Of a stretch of 64,000 bases of DNA, positions 52,051 through 61,100 are shown piece after piece. A model generated the notes under the pieces. That model was not told the DNA's origin and ran no database searches. It saw only the letters and a list, made by a program, of their open reading frames with translations. The translations under genes were made by a program, and so were the position numbers. Positions within the stretch are counted from its first letter, which is position 1. Every line of letters starts with the position of its first letter. The DNA comes from Paraburkholderia sediminicola (GTDB lineage Bacteria > Pseudomonadota > Gammaproteobacteria > Burkholderiales > Burkholderiaceae), in assembly GCF_902859805.1 (NCBI RefSeq), contig NZ_CADIKC010000001.1, positions 248,001-312,000 of the forward strand. The letters run 5' to 3'.

Positions 52051-53055
52051 ATGGACCGGCTTCAGGCCATGCAAGTGTTCACGCGCGTCGTCGACACCAA
52101 CAGCTTTACCCGCGCGGCGGAAACGCTCGATCTGCCACGCGCATCAGTTACCACCATCATTCAGAACCTCGAAGCGTTCCTCGGCACGCGCCTGATGCAC
52201 CGGACCACGCGGCGTTTGTCGCTGACGCCGGACGGCGCGGCGTATTACGAACGCTGCGTGCGCATCCTCGCGGACGTCGAAGAGACCGAGGCCAGCTTCC
52301 AGAGCGGCAATAAAAAGCCGCACGGCAAGCTGCGCATCGACATGCCGGGATCGATCGGGCGTTTGCTCGTGATCCCTTCGCTGTGTGAATTCCACACGCG
52401 TTACCCGGACATCGACCTGCAGCTCGGATTGACGGACCGGCCCGTCGATCTGCTGCAGGAAGGCGTGGATTGCGTGGTGCGGGTGGGCGCGCTACAGGAT
52501 TCCTCGCTGGTGGCGCGCCGTATCGGTCTGTTCGAGGGCGTGACATGCGCGGCCCCCAGCTACATCGAGCGAGCGGGCATGCCGACTTCGCTCGAAGACC
52601 TCGAGAATCACAAAGCAGTCAATTATTTTTCGAGCCGCACGGGGCGCACGATCGATTGGGCCTTCATGGTTGATGGCAAAGAAATTGAAGTGAAGATGAA
52701 GAGCATTGTGTCGGTGAACGACGCCGATGCTTACGTAACGTGTGGTCTGGAAGGCTTCGGCCTGTTTCAGCCGGCGCTCTTCATGGTGTTGCCGCATCTG
52801 CGTTCGGGTCAGCTGGTTGAAGTGCTGCCGGAGCTGAAACCTTTGCCGATGCCGATTTCCGCAGTCTATCCGCACAGTCGGCATCTGTCGCCTAAAGTCC
52901 GTGTTTTCGTAGACTGGATTGCCGAGCTGTTCGACCGCTGCCCGTTGTTGAGCGGACGTGGCAGTCTCGATGCGACGTGCACGAAGCGTACTTTCGAAGA
53001 ACGCGAATCTGCTCCGATGCTCGACACGCCGGTGATAACAGAGTGGGTTGCCTGA
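52051..53055 (+). CDS. ceoR: LysR-family regulator of the efflux operon (CeoR/BpeT-like)
   Basis: The 334-residue protein has an N-terminal LysR helix-turn-helix (MDRLQAMQVFTRVVDTNSFT, RAAETLDLPRASVTTIIQNL) and a periplasmic-binding-type effector domain (GKLRIDMPGSIGRLLVIPSL, RVGALQDSSLVARRIG). A C-terminal extension of about 35 residues follows the domain, as I recall for BpeT, where it is functionally important. GGAGG precedes the ATG at 52051. It is divergent from llpE-ceoA-ceoB-opcM and probably activates it in response to aromatic compounds such as salicylate. Confidence 0.92.
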   Translation: MDRLQAMQVFTRVVDTNSFTRAAETLDLPRASVTTIIQNLEAFLGTRLMHRTTRRLSLTPDGAAYYERCVRILADVEETEASFQSGNKKPHGKLRIDMPGSIGRLLVIPSLCEFHTRYPDIDLQLGLTDRPVDLLQEGVDCVVRVGALQDSSLVARRIGLFEGVTCAAPSYIERAGMPTSLEDLENHKAVNYFSSRTGRTIDWAFMVDGKEIEVKMKSIVSVNDADAYVTCGLEGFGLFQPALFMVLPHLRSGQLVEVLPELKPLPMPISAVYPHSRHLSPKVRVFVDWIAELFDRCPLLSGRGSLDATCTKRTFEERESAPMLDTPVITEWVA

Positions 53056-53096
53056 TTCGCGCGAGTTGAAGTACAGATTTTGGAAAAGTGAATTTC

Positions 53097-53122
53097 AACC
53101 GCGGCTCTAATGCCGCGGTTTC
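53097..53122 (+). terminator. Rho-independent terminator after ceoR
   Basis: AACCGCGGC pairs with GCCGCGGTT around TCTAAT, followed by TT, 42 bases after the stop codon. Confidence 0.85.
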
Positions 53123-53148
53123 CCTGCAGTAACCGGATAACGCGTGCG

Positions 53149-53177
53149 TTGTCGCGATTGTTCTAGATTCGCGACAA
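53149..53177. promoter_or_regulatory. Perfect inverted repeat upstream of the DUF4148 gene
   Basis: TTGTCGCGA and TCGCGACAA are exact 9-base arms separated by 11 bases, about 100 bases before the DUF4148 start. It has the geometry of a dimer-binding operator; the regulator is unknown. Confidence 0.4.
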
Positions 53178-53278
53178 TTCATTTCGCGAAAGTGCGATTT
53201 ATCCGCCTCACCTCGAAGTCTACATTTCACCCTGTCGCAGCGCCGCTCGTGCTGCAAACGAATCGACAGGAGTGAATC

Positions 53279-53587
53279 ATGAAGCGCAATCTCTTAGCAG
53301 GTCTGGCTCTTTCGCTGCTTGCCAGCGCACCGGTGTTTGCTCAAAGCAACGGTGGGGGCATTGGGCATGCCGGTACATACCAAACGTTACCCACGCCGAC
53401 CACTGTCGGCAAAACCCGTGCTGAAGTTAACGCCGAGCTGGTCGCGGCGTATCGCGATGGTTCGCTGCCTGCGTTGAATCGTACGTCGTATCCGAATAAA
53501 GGTCTGATTGGTCAGACGCAGGCTGCGCGTATTGCATTGCAGGAAGGGACTGGTGGCGACGTTACGCGTGTCGCCAACGGGCAGTAA
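53279..53587 (+). CDS. DUF4148 family exported protein
   Basis: The 102-residue protein has a signal peptide (LLAGLALSLLASAPVFAQ) and a mature part with KTRAEVNAELVAAYRDGSLP and NRTSYPNKGLIGQTQA, the motif of DUF4148 proteins that are abundant in Burkholderiaceae. The function is unknown; the protein should be periplasmic. AGGAG lies before the ATG. An inverted repeat upstream may control it, and a hairpin follows. Confidence 0.9.
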   Translation: MKRNLLAGLALSLLASAPVFAQSNGGGIGHAGTYQTLPTPTTVGKTRAEVNAELVAAYRDGSLPALNRTSYPNKGLIGQTQAARIALQEGTGGDVTRVANGQ

Positions 53588-53597
53588 GGCAAATGCG

Positions 53598-53636
53598 CCG
53601 CGATGATTCGGTTTCCAAAAGAAATTTTCATCGCGG
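53598..53636 (+). terminator. Hairpin after the DUF4148 gene, possible terminator
   Basis: CCGCGATGA pairs with TCATCGCGG across a 21-base loop, 10 bases after the stop codon. The T content after it is low, so termination is uncertain. Confidence 0.45.
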
Positions 53637-53670
53637 TGGGTTGTTTGCACTCTTTATAAAGGAGCATGTT

Positions 53671-53745
53671 ATGACACCGTCTGAACTTGATGATTGGGAT
53701 GTGGATGTGGGGGTGTGGGTGCCTTATCGGGCGCCGCAGCGGTAA
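53671..53745 (+). CDS. Possible 24-residue small protein
   Basis: A 24-codon frame begins at an ATG with AAAGGAG seven bases upstream, an excellent ribosome site for such a short frame. It encodes MTPSELDDWDVDVGVWVPYR plus four residues and ends in TAA. The peptide is acidic with two Trp. A tandem GTGGATGTGG-like stretch makes it low-complexity, which is a caution. It lies between the DUF4148 gene and the inverted-repeat element. No homologue is recognised. Confidence 0.4.
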   Translation: MTPSELDDWDVDVGVWVPYRAPQR

Positions 53746-53778
53746 AGGTTTTGCTTTTTTTCCTTTGTGGCGCTTGTT

Positions 53779-54587
53779 TGTCCGTGTTCTTAGGGCTTTG
53801 GCCTTTCCTTGTTTTGTTGGTGGTCTATTAGCGTTCCCCCTGTGCGGGGGGCACCTACTTTTCTTTGCTTGCCGCAAAGAAAAGTAGGCAAAAGAAAGCG
53901 GCTCAAACCACTCCTGCTAAGTGGGTACCGTGGTTTACACAGGGTAGTGGTGCATCTGGAATCCGTGCTCTCCCACGTTCCGTGTTAGTGACAAAGGACT
54001 CATCCGCTCCCACTCCGCACGACGTGCGTCGCGGACGGGTTTGCATGGGAAACCGCCGGCTTCGGTTGAGGTACTGGGGGCCGTCGGCTTCGCCTCGGCG
54101 ACGCACCTCTGCCCCCACGCGGGAACCCGGCCTCAAATGATATGGCGGGATCCCGTAATCACGGTCACGACACGGGTGCGGTTGCAGGTGCAGTTGCGGT
54201 TGCAGGTGCCGTTGCCGTTCCAATCACAATCGCCATCGCGATGGCAATGGCAATGGCAATGGCAATGATGAGGCCACGGCCTGATGGCTACGCGTGAACG
54301 CCAAAACGCAGCGAGTGGTTTTATGAACGGCTCTTCGGCGCGCGCAGCGCCGCCGGAAGTATGACGCCCTTGTCACTGGCGCAAGCAGGTGCACGAACAC
54401 AGATTCCAGATGCACCACTACCCGTAGCAGACCACGGTGCCCACTTAGCATTAGCGGTTTAAGCTGCTTTCTCTTGCCTACTTCTCTTTGCAGCCGGCAA
54501 AGAGAAGTAGGTGCCGCCCCGCACAGGGGCAACGCTAATAGACCACTAACAAAGCAAGGAAAGGCCAAAGCCCTAAGAACAAGGACA
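53779..54587. repeat. 0.8-kb inverted-repeat element with two hairpin-bearing arms
   Basis: The left arm (about 53779-54007) and right arm (about 54359-54587) are diverged inverted copies. Shared words include AGGGCTTTGGCCTTTCCTTG-like, GGTCTATTAGCGTT, GCACCTACTT and GTAGTGGTGCATCTGGAATC. Each arm has a perfect 15-bp stem (53854-53888 and 54477-54511). The stems differ by one T-A to C-G change on both sides, so pairing is kept. The 350 bases between carry a 6-bp ATGGCA tandem repeat (54241-54267). The short frames inside are shadows of repeat structure. No transposase is present. Similar intergenic sequences are, from memory, common in Burkholderiaceae. Confidence 0.88.
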
Positions 54588-54632
54588 GTCCCCTAAAACC
54601 ACAACCAAATGCCGCCGCCAAAGGCAAAAAAC

Positions 54633-55706
54633 CTACCTCTTAGGCACCCCATCCCTCCACTCCCCCCAATGAGCAGCAATATCCTGCACAAGCGGATTCC
54701 CTGACCTGAACAGGTTCTCAATAGCAATCGTAAAACCCCCTTGCGCAGCATAGTTAAGCAGATTATCCGCACTAGTCTGCCCATCATATGGCCGATCAAA
54801 ATCAGACCCAGCCCGCAGCACCGCAACGCGATTCAAATCAACCTTATGCACTGAGGCCGCGCGCTTAAGCGCCTCATACGTCGCGTTATCCTCCTGCTGC
54901 GTCGTGCAATACACACCATTGCCATCCGTCAGGATCTTGGTCCAATCCCGCGCGCGCTGCCCAAGCAGCGTGCCCGACCACCAGGTGTCGCCGGCGAGCG
55001 TGTCGCACTGAATGACAGCAGGCGGCCGATTCGCCGGCGCATACGAATACTTGGCCCGCGCAGCCTGCGCCTGAGCGTTATCGGACAACACAACGCTACG
55101 CGACAAGGCAAACGCCGTATCGGCTAGCTGGGTATTCAACTGAAACACCTCCGTCCGATAGTCGAGCGGCGGCTTGGCCGTCGGACTCGTGGTGTTGATC
55201 CCCAGGTATCCGGTATTCCAGCCAGGCGGAATCTCCCGTCCATCGATCTCCCACTGAATCCCGAAGTCGACCAGGTACTTCGCCCATGCGGCGGATCCCA
55301 CCGTGCCCTGCTGCGGATCGATCCCGGCAATCCCCGCCACCATAAAGTACGTACGTCGCAAATCGAAACGCGACGAAAAGGTCAACGCCATGATCGATGC
55401 AGCAGCGTTGCTATGCCCCATGCCAGTCGTCATGACACACACGTCCTGCTTATTGCAATGAACCGTCGGGTAGTCAGGCGATAAGCCATCGACCGTAATC
55501 TCGCGCCATGGACCAAGCCGATCAAGCCATACCTGCCCTTCCGGCCCGAACATCGAAATGATCATCACCTTGACTGGCCGCCCGTGCGAGCCGCCGTCGC
55601 CTTGCGAGAAACCGTCGTTATCGTCCGCGCTGGCAGGGCCGGATGTGAAGGCGGCGCAGGCCGCGAGTGCAATGACGGAGATTGCGCCAAGTGTGCGAGT
55701 CAGCAT
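54633..55706 (-). CDS. Purine nucleoside permease family (NUP) exported protein
   Basis: The 357-residue protein has a signal peptide (TLGAISVIALAACAAFTSGP ending ASAD) and the NUP-family core: VKVMIISMFGPEGQVWLDRL, VCVMTTGMGHSNAAASIMAL, TYFMVAGIAGIDPQQGTVGS, CDTLAGDTWWSGTLLGQRAR, ENLFRSGNPLVQDIAAHWGE. The fold resembles nucleoside phosphorylases, and homologues occur in fungi as nucleoside permeases. In bacteria they are probably periplasmic nucleoside-binding or phosphorylase-like proteins. AAGGAAGGA precedes the ATG. No purine-transport partner is adjacent. Confidence 0.87.
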   Translation of the reverse strand: MLTRTLGAISVIALAACAAFTSGPASADDNDGFSQGDGGSHGRPVKVMIISMFGPEGQVWLDRLGPWREITVDGLSPDYPTVHCNKQDVCVMTTGMGHSNAAASIMALTFSSRFDLRRTYFMVAGIAGIDPQQGTVGSAAWAKYLVDFGIQWEIDGREIPPGWNTGYLGINTTSPTAKPPLDYRTEVFQLNTQLADTAFALSRSVVLSDNAQAQAARAKYSYAPANRPPAVIQCDTLAGDTWWSGTLLGQRARDWTKILTDGNGVYCTTQQEDNATYEALKRAASVHKVDLNRVAVLRAGSDFDRPYDGQTSADNLLNYAAQGGFTIAIENLFRSGNPLVQDIAAHWGEWRDGVPKR

Positions 55707-55944
55707 CGTGATCCTTCCTTTTTGCTTGTGATGCAGATTGGGAGAAAGGCCGCTTTCAAGCCGAAAGAAGTATAGATGCGAAGAAATTATTTTCCACTAC
55801 GTATTGCAGCAATTCGCCCGCCTCGGTCGAACTCCACCGAGCCGTGCGTTCGGTTGCCCTTCCAGCACGTCAACGCGTCCGTTCCTATAATGGGGGGTCG
55901 TCAGCACGCACCGCGTTTGTGCACTTCAACACAGGAGCACCTCG

Positions 55945-56925
55945 ATGGACTATGTGAAACTGGGCCGCACCGGCCTCGATGTATCGCGTCTTTGTCTCGG
56001 CTGCATGAGTTACGGCGTGCCCGCTCGCGGCACCCACCCCTGGTCGCTCGACGATGAAGCGGCGCGTCCCTTTATCAAGCAGGCGCTCGACCACGGCATC
56101 AATTTCTTCGATACCGCCAACGTTTACTCGGACGGCACCAGCGAGGAAATCGTCGGCCGCGCATTGAAGGACTTTGCGAAACGCGACGAGATCGTGCTGG
56201 CCACCAAGGTGAATAGCCGCATGCATCCGGGCCCGAACGGTGCGGGTTTGTCGCGCAAGGCGATCATGGCGGAAATCGACAACAGCCTGAGGCGACTCGG
56301 TACGGATTACGTCGATCTGTATCAGATCCACCGCTGGGACTACGACACGCCGATCGAAGAAACCATGGAGGCGCTGCACGATGTGGTGAAGGCCGGCAAG
56401 GCGCGCTATATCGGCGCGTCGTCAATGTATGCGTGGCAGTTCGCCAAGGCATTGCACGTGGCTGAACGCAACGGCTGGACGCGCTTCGTGACGATGCAGA
56501 ACTACGTGAATCTGCTCTATCGCGAGGAAGAGCGGGAGATGCTGCCGCTGTGCGAAAGCGAAGGCATCGGCGTCATTCCATGGAGCCCGCTGGCACGCGG
56601 ACGCCTGACGCGTGACTGGAACACTGAAAGCGCACGCTCGGAGACCGACGAGTTCGGCAGCACACTGTACGCACAGACCGAAGACGCAGACCGCCGGATC
56701 GTGGAGCGCGTCAGTCAGATTGCGAAAGAACGCGGTGTGCCGCGTGCGCAAGTCGCGCTAGCCTGGGTGTTGCAGAAGAAGCCGATCACCGCGCCTATCG
56801 TCGGTGCGACCAAGCTGCATCATCTCGACGATGCGGTCGCAGCACTTTCGTTGAATCTGACTGCGGACGAGATCCGTCAATTGGAAGAGCTGTATGTGCC
56901 GCATGCGGTGACCGGCTTTAAATAA
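55945..56925 (+). CDS. Aldo/keto reductase
   Basis: The 326-residue TIM-barrel oxidoreductase has the AKR catalytic tetrad: Asp56 and Tyr61 in FFDTANVYSDGTSEE, Lys in IVLATKV and His in YVDLYQIHRWD. NADPH-binding residues are in the C-terminal part (GVIPWSPLARGRLTRDWN, PIVGATKLHHLDDAVAALSL). Length and the GxTxxxxL end match AKR family 11/12-like general reductases (YajO-like). It reduces aldehydes or ketones in the cytoplasm; the natural substrate is unknown. AGGAG lies before the ATG. Confidence 0.9.
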   Translation: MDYVKLGRTGLDVSRLCLGCMSYGVPARGTHPWSLDDEAARPFIKQALDHGINFFDTANVYSDGTSEEIVGRALKDFAKRDEIVLATKVNSRMHPGPNGAGLSRKAIMAEIDNSLRRLGTDYVDLYQIHRWDYDTPIEETMEALHDVVKAGKARYIGASSMYAWQFAKALHVAERNGWTRFVTMQNYVNLLYREEEREMLPLCESEGIGVIPWSPLARGRLTRDWNTESARSETDEFGSTLYAQTEDADRRIVERVSQIAKERGVPRAQVALAWVLQKKPITAPIVGATKLHHLDDAVAALSLNLTADEIRQLEELYVPHAVTGFK

Positions 56926-57040
56926 GCGGCCAATGCACCGGCCAGCGGACGCGAAAGTATGGGTCTTCCCAAGCGGAGACACTGGCGCGATCCGCTGGCA
57001 ACCGACGAATCGCACATATCCCCGCCAGCGCGGCAACGCA

Positions 57041-57946
57041 TCAAACCCGCGGCACGTCCGGTTCGAAAAACACCCAGCGCACTTGCGGAAACGCCGCCTG
57101 CAAGTCCGCTTCGATCACATTGATCGCGTCGACCATCGCGCGGCCGCTCGCGTAATCGATCATTTCCGCCTGCACCGCCACCACCACGTGGCGGCCCCAC
57201 TGCAGCGTAATCATGTTGATGATGCTGCGAATCTCGGAGCGGCCGCGCAGATGCGTCTCGATCGCGCGGCGCACTTCCGGGCTCGCCGATTCGCCGACGA
57301 TCATCGACTTCACTTCGCGCGCCACCAGCCACGCGATCACCATCAGCAATACACCGACGCCGATGGAGCCCAGTGCGTCATAGACGGGATTGCCGGTCAC
57401 CATCGTCAGCAATACGGCGACAAAGGCGATTGCAAGACCGGCCAATGCGGCAATGTCCTCGCCGGCCACCACCAGCAGTTCGGACTCGCGCGTTTCGCGA
57501 AACCAGCGCCACAGGTGTTTGTCGGGATGCGATTTGCGAATCTCCTTCACCGCCCCCAACAACGAAAGCGTTTCGAGCACCACCGAAACGCCCAGTACGA
57601 CGAGCGCCACATAGGCATACTGCAAAGGCTCGCGCGCGAATAGACGATGCACGCCTTCATACACCGAAAACGCGCCGCCCACAAAAAACAACAGCAAGGC
57701 CACCAGCAATGAATAGAAATTGATCTCGCGGCCACTACCCATAGGATGCAAGGGGCTCGCCGGCTTGCGCGCCTCACGCAGGCCGAATAGCAGCAACAAC
57801 TGGTTACCGCAGTCGGCGGTCGAGTGAATGGCTTCAGCGAACATCGAGCCGGAACCGGTGAACGCAGCAGCAGCGAACTTGCAGATGGCGATGCCGAGGT
57901 TGGCGGCGAGCGCATAGAAAATAGCTTTCGGCGATTCTTCTTTCAT
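57041..57946 (-). CDS. Cation diffusion facilitator (CDF) family metal exporter
   Basis: The 301-residue membrane protein has CDF helices with the HxxxD site (GSMFAEAIHSTADCGNQLLL) and a later helix bearing EDIAALAGLAIAFVAVLL, where the usual HxxxD is ExxxA, so the second half of the metal site differs. A C-terminal cytoplasmic domain (IRSIINMITLQWGRHVVVAV) follows. It probably exports Zn2+, Fe2+ or Mn2+ by proton antiport. The ATG at 57946 begins directly before helix 1; the longer frame upstream is spurious. It is downstream of the GDH gene beyond a terminator. Confidence 0.88.
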   Translation of the reverse strand: MKEESPKAIFYALAANLGIAICKFAAAAFTGSGSMFAEAIHSTADCGNQLLLLFGLREARKPASPLHPMGSGREINFYSLLVALLLFFVGGAFSVYEGVHRLFAREPLQYAYVALVVLGVSVVLETLSLLGAVKEIRKSHPDKHLWRWFRETRESELLVVAGEDIAALAGLAIAFVAVLLTMVTGNPVYDALGSIGVGVLLMVIAWLVAREVKSMIVGESASPEVRRAIETHLRGRSEIRSIINMITLQWGRHVVVAVQAEMIDYASGRAMVDAINVIEADLQAAFPQVRWVFFEPDVPRV

Positions 57947-58030
57947 CGTCGTGGAGAGGGTCCGTGAGTTTGCAGAGCGCTTTCGGTTGGCAATAGTTCG
58001 TATTATGGACATGCCAGGTGACATGCGTCC

Positions 58031-58059
58031 AACCCCGGCGCCGTTCTGCGCCGGGTTTT
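58031..58059 (-). terminator. Hairpin terminator downstream of the glutamate dehydrogenase gene
   Basis: CCCGGCGC and GCGCCGGG pair around CGTTCT, flanked by AACC on one side and TTTT on the other. It lies between the GDH stop codon (58103) and the CDF start (57946), both leftward. Confidence 0.72.
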
Positions 58060-58102
58060 GTGACGTATGCAGCACATCTGCCCGCTACAGCACTCGGTCG
58101 TG

Positions 58103-61100
58103 CTATGCCCTTTCGAGCGCGGCCATCTCCCGCACGATCACCAGCAGCATCGACAGGCTCGCGCCGCCCGTGGCCCGCAAATCGGCAAGCAGACGCGCAT
58201 AACGCTCGAGTTGCGCGGTGCGCTTCTCGCGCCATGCCTGAACCAATGCGTCCGGCGTGGATGCCTCGTCGGCGCCGGCCAGCGCGCTCGTGGTCAGCGC
58301 GCGTTTCAGGCGTGCAAGCTCCGCCAGCGCGGTGGCGCGCGCCAGCATGTCCCAATGCGTGGGTGCCGGCAGCGCGGCCGCGCGCTCGCTGATCCAGCCG
58401 TAGTTCAGCAGCGTGCCGAGTGCGAAGTAGACGCCCGCCACGAGTTCGAGACTGCGTCCGCAGGTCGACGCCACTTCGGCGATGTCGAGCAAAGCCGCCG
58501 AGATTTCGCCACTGGCGATCCGCACCGCCAGTTCGCTATCGACACCCGCGTCCACCAGCACGCGTTGCCGCTCGGACAGCGCGTCGAGATCGGCGCTCGG
58601 CAGCAGCGCGGGCCATTGCGGCGCGAGGCGTTGCGCCGCGTCGCGGCAGCGTGCGAGCAGGCCAGCAACATCGCCGGCGCTAACCGCTCCCGATTGCAAC
58701 TGCCGCAGGAACCACAGCGCCGAACGTTCAACGAGCCGCGCCACTTCGACGAACATGCGCGCCTGCACATCGTCGGCGACACGGTTATCGAGTGCGTCGA
58801 TACTGCGCCACACGTCGTCGAGATCGAACACGTCACGCGCCATGATGCAGGCCCGCACGATATCGCCAGGCTGTGCATCGGTCTCCTCCATCAGCCGATG
58901 CACGAACTCGCAGCCCACGCGATTCACCAACGCGTTGGTCAGATGCGTCGCAAGAATTTCGCGCCGCAACGGGTGACGTTGCATCGGTTCGCTAAAGCGC
59001 TGCCGCAGCGGCTTCGGAAAGTATTCGATCAGCATGTCGCTGACGAGCGGGTCTTCCGGCATCGACGATTCGAGCAGCGCGTCATACAGCCACATCTTGC
59101 TATAGGCAAGCAGCACAGCACGTTCCGGCGTGGTCAGCCCTTGTTTCGCTGCCTGACGCTCGGCGACTTCTTCATCAGTCGGCAAGAACTCGATCACCCG
59201 GTTCAGGCGGCCTGCGCGCTCGAGATAGCGCATCAGGCGCGCTTCGGCATCGAGCAACTCGACGCCATAGCGCCCCGCAATCGAGAGCGCCTGGGTCTGG
59301 TAATAGTTGTCTTGCAGGACGAGCAAGCCGACTTCATCGGTCATTTCCGCGAGCAGTGCATTACGCTGTTTCTCGGTCATTTCGCCATCGGAGACGACCA
59401 GACCCAGCAGGATCTTGATGTTGACCTCGTGATCCGAACAGTCCACCCCGGCGGAGTTGTCGATCGCATCGGTATTGATGCGGCCGCCGCGCTGCGCGAA
59501 TTCAATGCGCCCGAATTGCGTGAGGCCGAGATTGCCGCCTTCCGCCACCACCTTGCAGTGCAGATCGGCGCCGTTGACACGGATCGCATCATTGGCGCGG
59601 TCGCCCACCTGCAGATGCGTTTCGCGGCTCGCCTTCACATAGGTGCCGATACCGCCGTTGTAGAGCAGATCGACAGGCGCCTGCAGAATCGCGCGCATCA
59701 ATTCAGCGGGCGCGAGCGCCGGTGCGCTGATGCCAAGTACAGATTGCACGGCCGGAGACAATGGAATCGTCTTGGCAGTGCGCGGAAACACGCCACCGCC
59801 CGCCGAGATCAGTGACGGGTCGTAGTCAGCCCAACTCGACCGGTCAAGCCCGAACAGCCGCCCGCGTTCGGCAAGGCTTACCGCCGGATCGGGATTCGGA
59901 TCGAGAAAGATATGCCGATGATCGAACGCGGCGACCAGCTTGATATGCGGCGAGAGCAGCATGCCGTTGCCGAATACATCGCCCGACATATCGCCGACAC
60001 CCACGACCGTGAAATCAGTTGCTTGCGTATCGACGCCCATTTCGCGGAAGTGCCGTTTGACCGACTCCCATGCGCCGCGCGCCGTGATCGCCATTTTCTT
60101 GTGGTCATAACCGACCGAACCGCCCGACGCAAAGGCGTCGTCAAGCCAGAAACCGTATTCCTGGGAGATCGCGTTCGCGTAGTCGGAGAAGGTGGCCGTG
60201 CCCTTGTCGGCGGCGACGACCAGATAAGGATCGTCGGGGTCATGCCGCACCACATCGGGCGGCGGCACCACCGTCGTACCCGTGAGGTTGTCGGTCAAAT
60301 CGAGCAGGCCGCGCAAGAACGTCTGGTAGCAGGCGATGCCTTCACGCATCCACGCGTCGCGTTCAGTCTGCGGCGGCGGATTCTTCACGACGAAACCGCC
60401 TTTGGAGCCAACCGGCACGATCACCACGTTCTTGACCATCTGCGCTTTCATCAAGCCGAGGACTTCCGTGCGGAAGTCCTCACGCCGATCCGACCAGCGC
60501 AGACCACCGCGCGCAACACGGCCACCGCGCAAATGCACGCCTTCCACACGCGGCGAGTACACCCAGATTTCGAACATCGGTTTCGGTTCGGGCAAACCGG
60601 GCACCTGGGCGGGATTGAATTTGAACGACAGATACGGTTTCGGATGGCCGTCGGTGTCGAAGCGATAGTAGTTCGTGCGCTGTGTGGCCTTGATGACGCC
60701 GAGGAATTGCCGGAGTATCCGGTCCTCGTCGAGATTCGGCACCTGATCGAGCGCGCCTTCGATCGTCTTCAGCAAGTTGTCGACGCGAGCTTCGCGCGTA
60801 TCGCCAAGCACCGGATCAAAACGTGCAATGAACAACTCGACCAGCATGCGGGCAATTGCCGGATTACCGGTGACCGCGCGTTCGATATACGCGTCGCTGA
60901 ACGTCGAACCCACTTGCCTCAGGTACTTGGCGTAGGCACGCAGAATCGTCACCTCACGCGCGCTCAGTTGTGCGCGCAACACCAGGCGATTGAAATCGTC
61001 ACTTTCGATTCCACCGGTCCACACCTGTTCAAACGCATCTTCGAAGAGATCTTTCACGCGTTCGATATCGAACTCCGCATCGTCCGCGAGTTCAAGGCCG

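Noticed and set aside
54224-54568. 114-codon minus-strand frame inside the repeat element
   Set aside because: Its sequence follows the arm and the ATGGCA tandem repeat; it ends in a simple Leu/Pro repeat and shows no ribosome site.
58067-59815. 582-codon plus-strand open frame, and a similar one at 59912-61576
   Set aside because: Both are antisense shadows of the NAD-glutamate dehydrogenase gene, which has clear catalytic motifs; their translations are Arg/His/Gln-rich without a recognisable fold.
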